A stretch of 10,652 bases of DNA from Phoronis ovalis (Eukaryota > Phoronida > Phoronidae). Where the stretch lies: positions 1-10,652 of the forward strand of contig JAOXYB010061378.1 in assembly GCA_028565635.1 (NCBI GenBank). The letters run 5' to 3'. Positions 1 to 7,422 of this stretch are shown one piece after another (the stretch's first letter is position 1; every line of letters begins with the position of its first letter). Below the pieces are notes generated by a model. It did no database searches. It was not told the DNA's origin and saw nothing but the letters and a program-made list of their open reading frames with translations. Both the position numbers and the translations under genes were made by a program.

Positions 1-543
1 TTTTTAGCTAATTCCACCTCGTGGTCTGTGTTTAGAGTTCACAAAAAAGTTAATTGGTTAAGACTGCTCGAAAAATCGGGAGTAGGCATGAGACATGATT
101 ACCTTTATTTGTGACTGAACAGAATTTTCCGCGAAGAGTTCAGTAGTCTATTTACTAGAAGGCAAAATGTTACTATTGAGGTGGATGGGAAAATTAATTG
201 TATCCTTTTGCCATATGTTAGGGAATTATGCCGCTGAGGTCTGGTCGAATTAGGATAGCTGATGTTTCTTTTATCCTATAGTATGCTACCAACCAACTAT
301 CAAATAGATTTATTTGTCACCCCACAACCAATACTATGTATTTTAATTCAGTACCCAACACCAGCGATATTTTTTCCGTTTCCTTCTCCCCATACAGCTA
401 AAATTTCTGACCGTCAATTGAAAAATTACAACCTGTCATTTGACGGAATAATGACGGGTCTCTGGCTAAAAGCTTAGTACAGATATACCTTACAGAATTA
501 TCAATTGAATTATGCGCATAAATGCCCGTTTTGAATTTTCCAG

Positions 544-622
544 GTAACAATACCTTCGTTATGGTTCTCAGATGACACTGGAATCCATCTTAATTCATGT
601 GCATTCAGCGTTAAACTGCAGG
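544..622 (+). other. Possible exon of an unidentified plus-strand gene
   Basis: TTGAATTTTCCAG (acceptor, ending 543) is followed by 26 open codons, VTIPSLWFSDDTGIHLNSCA then FSVKLQ, and a donor-like G|GTATGT at 622/623. Base composition here is less AT-rich than around it. No flanking exon in matching phase was found and the peptide is not recognised. A plus-strand gene ending before 2540 would be convergent with the kinase gene. This may simply be chance. Confidence 0.2.
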
Positions 623-743
623 GTATGTTGCTAGCTTCTACATTTACGTTACTTTCCAAAATGACTCCTTTAAGATCGGACGTTTCCATATTTTTGTAAG
701 ATTTTGTACATAAAATGTTGTTAATAACTCTTATAAAATTAAT

Positions 744-762
744 GAGTATGTATGTATGTATG
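744..762. repeat. ATGT tetranucleotide microsatellite
   Basis: GAGTATGTATGTATGTATGAG: four tandem units of (G)TAT, uninterrupted. A simple repeat with no other signal nearby. Confidence 0.7.
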
Positions 763-1049
763 AGACTATCGACAAATATTACAGTCAGATCTTATTACAA
801 AAGACCTTTGTTACTCAATCTTAAGTTCTAAGTCAAACATGGAGTTTGACTTATCAGCGTACCTGAGTTCGATTTTAGGGTCAGTATGTGAGAACATTGA
901 TAATTTCATTCTATTTGTTTACATACCAGATAATTTTTCATGTTACGTACTATCACAGTTTTTAATGTTACAAGAGACCATTATCAGTGCCGACATTTGG
1001 TAAAGGTTTTACATTTAAGACGGTTGCTCTCAATTATAGATGTTTGTTA

Positions 1050-1285
1050 AACAAATATTGTGTATGTGCGTGCGTGCGTATGTGTGTTAATATAAACATA
1101 GTAACATTCAATCTCACATTCTAGATATTTCTTGAGCAATGCAAATATTTTGTGTGCGTACGTACGTGCGTGAGTGTGCGTGTGTGTCTTAATATAAACC
1201 TAGTAACATTCAATCTCACATTCTAGCTGCTTGTTGTGTAAATATTGTGCGTGCATGCGTGTGTGTATGTATGTGTGTGTGTTTA
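1050..1285. repeat. Tandem repeat, about 2.5 copies of a ~95-102 base unit
   Basis: Each unit has (C)AAATATTG/T, then an alternating TG/CG tract of about 25-40 bases, then TATAAAC-TAGTAACATTCAATCTCACATTCTAG in two blocks. AAATATT recurs at about 1053, 1143 and 1240. The conserved block occurs at 1091-1124 and 1193-1226, with 25 bases identical from AGTAACATTC to ATTCTAG. The third copy is cut off after its TG tract. The alternating tracts (for example GTGTGCGTACGTACGTGCG near 1152-1170) are of the kind that can adopt Z-DNA. Confidence 0.8.
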
Positions 1286-1737
1286 TGTGATTTCATTGTA
1301 AAAGTCTTTATAACACAATAGCTAAACCATTGCTTGGTATATTGGAATTTACAAAAAATATGTTCCGTACCAAATTGTACCTTATTTCGAATTTATATAT
1401 TATACTGCGAAACGAAAAAGCACAGTTTAGCAGCATATAACAAGTAATAAGTTCCACTTGTCAGGCGATTACTGGTAAATACCTTGGTCTTTCGTCCTCA
1501 AACCCATGGTCATTTATAACAAAACCAACACGAGCTACTTACATGTAAATAATGCTGCTTCAAATTCTAAAACATCATAATTGAGTTTAAATTCTGGTAA
1601 AATAATTGTTTCATTTATTTGGCATATGATCTACATATTAGACTACAGTAACAGAACCTATTTTGCTATAATGCACCTCTACCACTTCTCCCACTAAAAT
1701 TCACTTTGGTAACCTGGGGCCACCTCATGCCTCTTAC

Positions 1738-1810
1738 CTTCTCGTTGTAATCCATGTACCGCAGTTTTGCTGATGTCATTGCGGTCACTCTCGCAATCGT
1801 ACTTTGGAAG
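1738..1810 (-). other. Possible exon or repeat-borne coding remnant, minus strand
   Basis: On the minus strand a frame reads TIARVTAMTSAKLRYMDYNE and K, then GTAAGAG, a strong donor, at 1738/1737. The acceptor side is weak (CCAAAG). A second frame also lacks stops here and begins with Met (MRLLPKYDCESDRND), so the frame is ambiguous. Not recognised; a fragment of a dispersed repeat is equally possible. Confidence 0.2.
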
Positions 1811-2543
1811 TAAACGCATATCTATTTTTGTTATGTATTATATTATGCAAATACTACAGCATTACAAGATATTATGCCACGAATACATCACGTAGAATAT
1901 TAAACTCTTGGTAAATATTATACAAAAATATAATTCAACAAGCAATTGCATTTGGAACTCAACATATTTAGTTCTTACAGTCCTAGATGGTATGAACGCA
2001 CCTATTAAATAATTCACAAACATTATTATTTTTTTTTAGTATATTCCAAAATTTTACTATACAATACATCTTGTATTTATTATTGTCAAAAAGTCCAAAT
2101 TGTTGAATTTCCTCATCAGGTTTTCTTTTCAGAATGCTTTGTCCTTTCATTCTGAATGAACAAAGCCACGAGAGATAACTAAATATCTCAATTCTGTTAA
2201 ATTATTCTTTTCATTGAACCAATAACTACATAATTCCATTTAAAATGTTGCCTACCTACGGACACTTCGTTTCTGTGACACGACAAATAATAACGAGGTA
2301 GTATTGAAGATTATATAATAAAGTTGTATGACGTAATCTTAACAAACAATGGCGATTTTTGTAATGATTATGGCGATGTTGATTATTTAACTTTCTCTCT
2401 ACGAATATTGCATATTAAAATGACTCTCTGTTTACATATTATTTATTATTGTAATGTTGCGTGTAATATCATTTTTATGCAAAACATTGTGCATATACTT
2501 TAGAACGAAATTGGTGTATTGCATTCTATAGTATGTTCTGTTC

Positions 2544-2549
2544 TTTATT
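2544..2549 (-). terminator. Poly(A) signal AATAAA for the kinase mRNA
   Basis: AATAAA read on the minus strand, 64 bases after the TAG at 2615-2613. This implies a short 3' UTR, with cleavage likely around 2515-2535. Confidence 0.65.
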
Positions 2550-2612
2550 TCCTGATGAGATTGTGAAGTGTTTCCCTCGTCTTTTTGCTGTATAGTTGTA
2601 CCGGTTTCTTCT

Positions 2613-2673
2613 CTATTCGCCTATTGGCTTTTCTATACCTCTCGCAAACATTCGTAAGCACGCCTGGTGTAAG
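2613..2673 (-). CDS. CERK: Kinase exon 10: C-terminal tail and stop codon
   Basis: A short last exon: C completes codon 427 (Phe), then LHQACLRMFARGIEKPIGE and TAG at 2615-2613. Human CERK ends with VHCQLVRLFARGIEENP plus a few residues, so the identical FARGIE block at the same distance from the stop confirms both this exon and the preceding splice. The acceptor is TTTTTATCTATAG ending at 2674, with a good pyrimidine tract. The intron is 242 bases (2674-2915). Confidence 0.9.
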
Positions 2674-5600
2674 CTATAGATAAAAATAATAAACACAAAA
2701 CAATTATTTATTCAAAACTATAACAGCGAACAGCAACTTAAAATAATTGAAGTGTGCATATTTTCGCGATATGTGTCTTCATTGATGTTGCGTAATATAC
2801 AAAATCGAAGACGAGAGATAAATACTTCACAAATATTTACATAGTGGCATCGAATTTTAGCCCACCACTTATTTCTGCCCCTTGTTTGTATCAGTTTTTA
2901 TTAAATAATACTCACAAAATTCTAAAATCCAACGTGTTCCCTGTTTCTTCAAATAGTTTAAGATCACCATCAGCTGTACTACTGAAGAGATGCTCTTTGC
3001 CATTTATAGGCGTTACTCTTATTCGAAAGTCATTTCCGAAACACGCTTCCATGAATTCGACCTACAAAATGTTAGCTTCATTCAAAATACTTTTCCATAC
3101 ACTGTATAATGGACGTAGTATGTAGCAACGATTTACAATGGGTGTATGAAGTGCTTTTTGAATTATTAGTATGTGTATAACAGCTAACAGAAACAGAAAC
3201 TGTTTGGCTATAAACAATAGACGCACTTTTTATACTAAGCAAAATTGCTATTCCATTATCACACGTACCTCCTCTTCCAATTCTTGTTTTGTCAAAAAAC
3301 GTGTGAACACTGATAGATACTCCATCCTTGAACACAGTCTTAATCTTCCAACCATTAAGCTCCCATTATTTATAAATTCCTTAGCTCGTATATACCATGG
3401 TCTAGCATCATCAGGATCAGGCAGTATTTTCCCCACCTTGTAGAGCGGGAAAAAGCTAAGATCATGAAAGTCTCCAGTGATTTTTCTGTATCCTAAAAGC
3501 ATTTTGATATGGAGTGTTCTGAATTTGTTCCTCATTTGAAATCACTGACAACCAGTCATTATTTTAACAAGCAAAATACATGTTATAAACTTGATTAGAT
3601 TCTTTGAGAAAGAATCCACTTGAATTGGTAGACAACATAAAGAACATGAAACTGAATTTACCTTTACAAGATCTTACAACTCCGCCTTGTTATTGCAATA
3701 TACCTGTTTTAGGATCAGTCGTCATAGTTTCATTTCCTCTCACTGCATTGCGTTCTTCAGGTAATACGGTATTTTCCTTGTCTCTTGGCGCAGGCAGATA
3801 TTCTATTTCGGCATGAAATCGACGGTGTAACGCTGTGCTTCGTATTACTATTCATAAACAAGTTATTTAATTACTGAGGCGAATATAAATAAGTAAAGTT
3901 AAACATATTAATATTAAAAAAATCCTAGTCCAAGGCCTAGTCTGGAGAAGGCAAGATGTACCGGTGCCAGAGATCGCGTAATTAAGATTCTTATATATGA
4001 GCTACGAGTAACGAGTGACGCATGTGCGTCTACCCCGATCGTAAGGGCGAGAAGTATAAAAGAAAAACAGTATAGTAGTTCGTATTTATATGGATAAAAA
4101 CAATTGGGTGATTTTCTTATACGCCGTGCTTTAAAGTACAAATCAAAAATGTACATACTTCCGTAAAGATACCTCCAAGGCCCAAACAAACGCATGATGT
4201 GACCTTCAGTGTACTTTAACATGTCTGACGTGGTACCATAATTCATCATAAGAGGACTGAGAAAAGATAATTTGCCATTTTGCTGTACTGAACATACGTC
4301 GGTAGCAATTTCATCGCCTAAAAAACATTGGTATATTATTCGTGTTTTGCACCGTATGAAGGAATCTTTGAATCATATATATCGCATTCTTTTTGCACCT
4401 ATTGATATTTCTATGAGATTTCTACTAGCAGCTATTCATTGCACCAAGCTGAAAATTCAACAAGAATGCAACCAAAACAACTAAATAAATATAAGCTATA
4501 TGTAAGCCTCACTACAGATCCAAGATTTAAGTCTTTAGAGTATATTTTTTCGTTTAACGTAAACCACCGCCACTGTTCTGTGTAGTTTCCAAAGCATACT
4601 GGTCTTACGGTACAATACTGTACTTTTAAAAAGTCTAGAGATACATTGAGGTTAACATATATCTCGCCCTATGTTTTAGTAATGAAAATAAAGAGATAAA
4701 CATACCAAAGTAGTTGCCGGTACTAGTTTACAGAACAAATTACTATTTTTCGTACCTACAACAACATGCAGAGCTGCTGTAACTGGATCACGTGTTCCAA
4801 TTGTATATTCTTCGCAAAGCATGTCAAACGAACCTGAATAAAAAGTGCTTTTTTAATTTAATGCAGTATTTTAATGTAGAGACTAATTTTTCAGAAACTG
4901 GTCACTTTAATTTATTAACGGAAATAACCGGGCCTTTAATAATAATAATGGCAATTGGTTTACGTATAATACATTAGATTCCCCTGTTTTACGATTAAAT
5001 TTTCAGGTAAAAAAAACAAATAAGCAACTTGTTTTTACGTAAAAAAACAAAAGCAGAGTTTATGTTCAATTACCTGATGGAATAACACCTAGACGGACTT
5101 CTGTCTTAGGAAACGTGACTCCATCTTTGGTAACATCCATGTTGTAGTCTTTTATTGTTCTGTTTAACAACCCTTGAGCTACCTCACTCATTGTACCATC
5201 TCCACCCACACAAATTACTCTACAAAACGTCTTAATAGCTCTAACACTTGAGGTTCTATTAATGCTTTATTTTTGCAAATAGACTATCTGAGTGCTTATT
5301 TATATTTTGAACTTGTGGGATGAATGTAGTCCTACAGCACAATTAATCAGTTAGGAAAATCAATTTGCACATAATATTGTTTTTGCATGCAATTAACGTG
5401 TACAAAAGCACCTTGATCTTATACGCAAAATAAAGGTATGTACCACCTATTATAGTTCGGTTTCTAGCTACATCAAGAATAGTCACAAAATTGTAATTGA
5501 TTATAGATTTTTATCATCGTAGTATCGCTTCTTACCCATCAATGGAAGACAAGTCATAGGTTTGTAACATTTCTGATGCTTGCATACCTCTTTCTGTTAC

Positions 5601-7208
5601 TAGAAATTAAAAAAATGTTTAAATTACATTTCCTTGTAAAATAACTACAACACCTCATATGAATAAAAAAAGAAATTAGGCAAGTAATATCACGAACAGT
5701 AAGCTAATTATTCATCCTTAGCCCCGCGTGAATGTTCAACTTGTGCATGGCGAACAAGTCAAGCTGATAAAAAAGCTCTGGTTGTTTCACTATATATCTG
5801 GGCCGGGTATCAAAACTTTGCTAATTATGATATATTTACAAATGTTTTCCATTCATCTAAATCGATTTTTATGGACGCAAACCATCAGTTATTCTAGTTT
5901 GGATGCTTTACGAGTGACACTCGCCAAGTAATCCGTTGAACAGTCACCTTCTTAATGTTCCTTATGTACACATACCATCAGAAGGTGTTCGTTCAACTAA
6001 CTTGGTGAGTGCCACAGGTAAACTGTCTGTCCTAGACGAGCAGGTGGTGAGTGTCCATCAAATTGGGTCTGTGTTTAAAACGGTGAATGAAAAACTACTG
6101 TTACTTATATAATAATCAGTGGGCATTAGGCAGCCATTTGCATCATGTACGTATATATGGAACAAACGACCATAACGAAATGATAATCGCTAAATGGAGA
6201 GAGCGCTAAAGATGATTTACTTACCGATAACGTGTGTTTTAATGCCAGCTAACTGAAAAACTGGTGAAACTTTCTCATGATAAATCTTCATGGTTTTTCC
6301 GCCACCGCCACTGGTTGGATTTATGAACACTAACAATGACTTTGGTCTGTTTAACGCTATCAAAAAAAGGAATTTCGTTTACAGTGAAATTTAAAAAAAG
6401 CAGTACTGTTTTACAAAATGTTGTTAAATATATTGACAATATTTCAAAATAGAAAAAATTACAGTGTTTGGGATATTTTAATTATAAGAAAATAAAATAT
6501 CCTTCGAAACACCTACACCTTAGGGATAACTGAATAATACCTAATATGATTCAGTACATTTCATTTTTTTCTAATACACATCATTTTTGTTAAAATTCTG
6601 AGTTCTAACTAATGAAATACTTACCCTTATTCAAATGCAATTAAGACTTCTGCATTAAGTAATAGCCCCACGTACAATGCTCTCTAAGACATATCAGTGT
6701 CCCATTTTAAATTTTTGAAGACTGATTAATATGGTTTTGCAATTATATGACATGAGCCATTTTCTACGCTTCATTTTTAAACATATCTCGATGAAAAATG
6801 TTCACTAAGATATAGAAATCCAAACAATTGGATTATTTTAAGAAATACAACACCATCATCGCTGTTATTCAGATAAGTATGATATTTTATAACGTGTCTT
6901 ACGTTAATTTTTTCGTAATGGTGCGAACTACGATGGGTCGGATATTCTAGTCTTGAAGGACACGAAAGAAATTAACATAGCGGTTAGTTTCTGAAACTGT
7001 AATAATAAAAAACTTTTACCTGGATTATCTAGTTTTGATAAGAACCATTTCACCCAAATATTTCTCGTTTTTTCATCTTCACACTTAATAATAACTTCCT
7101 TAACATTCCACACATATTTAGGTTTTTGCTCAATGTGATGGATGGAAAAATTACGTGGATCACCCTCATCTTGAACTGCACCGATGACTTCAGATATTGG
7201 TATGGATA
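2613..7208 (-). CDS. CERK: Ceramide kinase-like lipid kinase gene, ten exons, 5' end missing
   Basis: The product should phosphorylate a sphingoid lipid, most likely ceramide to ceramide-1-phosphate, with ATP at a membrane. Exons, 5' to 3': 7208-7020, 6356-6225, 5599-5536, 5219-5074, 4833-4756, 4317-4159, 3847-3704, 3492-3269, 3061-2916, 2673-2613. All nine introns are GT-AG and every junction keeps frame, giving 446 residues counted from the first whole codon. Landmarks are the PH-domain end (about 1-60), RPKSLLVFINP plus GGGGK (66-83), GGDGTMSEV (133-141), GVIPSGS (172-178), the CERK-typical ALHVVVGD (197-204), LCSR (356-359), TADGD (407-411) and FARGIE (436-441). Human CERK has 537 residues, so roughly 50-90 N-terminal residues are absent. 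CERKL is the main alternative: LAGIKT in exon 2 resembles it, while the C-terminal tail is more CERK-like. The CxxxCxxC motif of vertebrate CERK is absent. Assignment rests on remembered family sequences, not a search. Confidence 0.85.
2897..2902 (-). terminator. Intronic AATAAA just after an in-frame TGA
   Basis: AATAAA on the minus strand inside the last intron, ten bases after the in-frame TGA at 2914-2912. If the last intron's donor were skipped, this site could end a shorter mRNA. The motif is directly visible; whether it is used is unknown. Confidence 0.35.
2916..3061 (-). CDS. CERK: Kinase exon 9: DGD motif exon
   Basis: Encodes residues 379-427. VEFMEACF matches FVEVYRV of CERK, and STADGDLKLFEETGN carries the DG(E/D) motif that packs against the catalytic cleft. 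It ends LDFRI plus two bases of the next codon. The acceptor is ATTTTGTAG ending at 3062. The donor at 2916/2915 reads TT|GTGAGT, and the unspliced frame meets a TGA inside that donor (2914-2912), which makes the exon look terminal at first sight. Splicing on to 2673 restores the expected CERK tail. Confidence 0.87.
3269..3492 (-). CDS. CERK: Kinase exon 8: long C-terminal domain exon
   Basis: The largest exon, encoding residues 304-378. YRKITGDFHDLSFFPLYKVG corresponds to the 'W-x-x-x-x-G-x-F' strand of the family. FINNGSLMV (343-351) corresponds to the conserved GDGSxDL turn, here NNGSLMV. RLCSRMEYLSVFTRFL matches RKCSRFNFLRFLIRH of human CERK. The acidic LTKQELEEE follows. The acceptor is CTTTTAG ending at 3493 and the donor is GAG|GTACGT at 3269/3268, leaving phase 0. 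The opposite strand is also open here; I regard that as coincidence. Confidence 0.88.
3704..3847 (-). CDS. CERK: Kinase exon 7: central strand and variable linker
   Basis: Encodes residues 256-304. It begins IRSTALHRRFHAEIEYLPAP, matching the Y-x-G-x-V-x-FLP strand that follows the RY motif in this family. The rest, with DKENTVLPEERNAVRG and ending TDPKTG, is a hydrophilic, probably disordered insert. In human CERK this insert holds the cysteine motif CxxxCxxC; this exon contains no cysteine at all. The acceptor is ATGAATAG ending at 3848 (two other AGs lie within 15 bases, but only this one gives good spacing). The donor is G|GTATAT at 3704/3703. Confidence 0.83.
4159..4317 (-). CDS. CERK: Kinase exon 6: start of second beta-sandwich domain
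   Basis: Encodes residues 203-256: DEIATDVCSVQQNGKLSFLS, then PLMMNYGTTSDML and FGPWRYLYG. In the family this is the strand pair with D-V followed by the 'GYGFYGD' turn and the W-x-G-x-x-RY motif; here the turn is written MNYGTTSD. The acceptor is TTTTTTAG ending at 4318. I chose the donor A|GTATGT at 4159/4158 because joining it to the next exon gives RYLYGIIRSTALHRRFHAEI, with about ten residues between the Gly and the aromatic, as in sphingosine kinases. The frame stays open past this donor for about 80 more codons, to about 3914, which inflates the apparent ORF; a later donor at GGC|GTATAAG fits the family spacing less well. Confidence 0.85.
4756..4833 (-). CDS. CERK: Kinase exon 5: GS-D loop and ALHVVVGD strand
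   Basis: A 78-base exon encoding residues 177-203. It gives (G)SFDMLCEEYTIGTRD followed by PVTAALHVVVG. Human CERK has GSTDCVCYSTVGTSDAETSALHIVVG here, so the Gly-Ser-x-Asp and the (V/I)GT and ALH-VVG positions agree. This is the strongest single argument for CERK over sphingosine kinases, which carry GSGN at the first position. The acceptor is TTATTCAG ending at 4834; the donor is G|GTACGA at 4756/4755. Confidence 0.9.
   Translation of the reverse strand, partial: VRLTCFAKNIQLEHVIQLQQLCMLL
5074..5219 (-). CDS. CERK: Kinase exon 4: GGDG catalytic-core exon
   Basis: Encodes residues 128-177. VICVGGDGTMSEVAQGLLNR contains the GGDGxxxEV signature of the diacylglycerol/sphingosine/ceramide kinase superfamily; this segment binds ATP and carries acidic residues needed for catalysis. 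Positions 5074-5100 encode RLGVIPSG, the next conserved block (human CERK RIGIIPAGS). Between them lies a variable loop (roughly IKDYNMDVTKDGVTFPKTEV). The acceptor is TTTTGTAG ending at 5220; the donor is G|GTAATT at 5074/5073. All signature residues are intact, so the enzyme is predicted to bind nucleotide. Confidence 0.93.
5536..5599 (-). CDS. CERK: Kinase exon 3: linker before the GGDG core
   Basis: A 64-base exon encoding residues 107-128, with TERGMQASEML followed by YDLSSIDG. It aligns without gaps to the VTEHANQAKETL...IDKYDG stretch of human CERK, the helix and strand leading into the nucleotide-binding core. The acceptor is TTTCTAG ending at 5600; the donor is GG|GTAAGA at 5536/5535. 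It is too short to be found by ORF length alone and is supported by phase continuity on both sides. Confidence 0.88.
5760..6190. repeat. Imperfect foldback (inverted repeat) of about 430 bases in an intron
   Basis: The two halves are reverse complements around a centre near 5966. The inner stem is CACCTTCT (5945-5952) with AGAAGGTG (5980-5987). An ungapped 67-base stretch (5863-5929 against 6000-6066) matches at about 45 positions. Further out ATTATGATATATTTAC (from 5824) pairs with the complement of the segment near 6100-6115, and TGGTTGTTT (5779-5787) pairs with that near 6163-6171, with small gaps. It occupies most of the 5600-6224 intron. The open frame at 5728-5931 overlaps the left arm and I do not regard it as a gene. 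An old foldback or MITE-type transposon is the likeliest origin; no clear target-site duplication was recognised. Confidence 0.65.
6225..6356 (-). CDS. CERK: Kinase exon 2: ATP-binding glycine-rich loop
   Basis: Encodes residues 63-107, opening the diacylglycerol-kinase catalytic fold. LNRPKSLLVFINPTSGGGGK is the conserved first beta strand and phosphate-binding loop (human CERK has RPKHLLVFINPFGGKGQGK). It continues with IYHEKVSPVFQLAGIKTHVI, which matches the KVAPLFTLA helix of CERK and also LAGIKT of CERKL. The acceptor is TTTGATAG ending at 6357 and the donor is G|GTAAGT at 6225/6224, the strongest donor in the gene. Phase 1 at both ends joins exactly to the neighbouring exons. The downstream intron carries a large foldback repeat that reaches to within about 35 bases of this donor. 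Confidence 0.92.
6357..7019 (-). other. Longest intron (663 bases), no internal feature seen
   Basis: Between the PH exon and the glycine-rich-loop exon. It is strongly AT-rich with no recognisable repeat or extra exon, and the flanking exons join in frame without it. Confidence 0.7.
7020..7208 (-). CDS. CERK: Kinase exon 1 of those visible: C-terminal part of PH domain
   Basis: Encodes residues 1-62 plus one base of codon 63. It opens with SIPISEVIGAVQ, which corresponds to the VPVSEII stretch before the last PH strands of human CERK. It ends with NIWVKWFLSKLDNP, the amphipathic tryptophan-containing helix that closes PH domains. The domain probably helps target the enzyme to phosphoinositide-containing membrane, as in CERK. 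The acceptor is TTTTTGTAG at 7217-7209 and the donor is G|GTAAAAG at 7020/7019. A second possible acceptor, CTAG, lies about nine bases upstream in the same phase, so the start could shift by three residues. Both require an upstream exon ending after the first base of a codon. Confidence 0.8.
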
Positions 7209-7239
7209 CTACAAAAACTAGATTATGTAGTTTTGCAAG

Positions 7240-7350
7240 ATGAGTGAGTGAGTGAATGTGAGTTGGGGCGTGAGGGAGTGGAGGAGTGAGGAAATGTGGG
7301 AGCGAACGAGTGACTGATTGACTAAAAAAAATAAGTGACTGAGCGAGTAG
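7240..7350. repeat. Degenerate TGAG/GAGT microsatellite next to an exon acceptor
   Basis: Begins as perfect (TGAG)n at 7241-7252 and decays into interrupted GAGTG, GAGGG, GAACGAGTGACTGA units as far as GAGCGAGTAG near 7350. On the minus strand it reads CTCACTCACTCAT and lies about 30 bases upstream of the acceptor of the PH-domain exon, where a branch point and pyrimidine tract belong. Confidence 0.7.
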
Positions 7351-7422
7351 AAAGAATCGATGTCACAACAATATAATTTCTGTTGGAAAATCAAATTAAT
7401 ATATAATAACGTAACAATCTCT

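Larger units (their letters stand above)
1..2540. other. Left flank, no established gene
   Basis: AT-rich intergenic DNA beyond the kinase 3' end. Besides the microsatellite, the tandem repeat and the two weak exon-like stretches listed, it holds a small hairpin at 2138-2165 (CTTTG...TTCATTC-T-GAATGAA...CAAAG). The open frame at 262-477 contains a good acceptor-like TTTCCTTCTCCCCATACAG, but no consistent donor follows, so I do not annotate it. Confidence 0.6.

Noticed and set aside
2912-3061. Exon 9 as the terminal exon ending in TGA
   Set aside because: The TGA overlaps a consensus donor GTGAGT, and an in-phase downstream exon gives the conserved FARGIE tail; kept only as a possible alternative end.
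3078-3335. Minus-strand open frame overlapping exon 8 in another frame
   Set aside because: The exon 8 frame carries the conserved LCSR and GSL blocks; this one is a frame shadow running into the intron.
2844-3443. Plus-strand open frames over the kinase's last exons
   Set aside because: They are antisense to exons with clear family motifs and encode nothing recognisable.
3914-4249. Minus-strand open frame of 111 codons taken as one coding unit
   Set aside because: Only its first part (down to 4159) is exon; the rest is intron 6 read through a donor. The family spacing after RYLYG is right only if splicing occurs at 4159/4158.
5728-5931. Plus-strand open frame of 67 codons
   Set aside because: It coincides with the left arm of the foldback repeat inside an intron, and no protein family is recognised.
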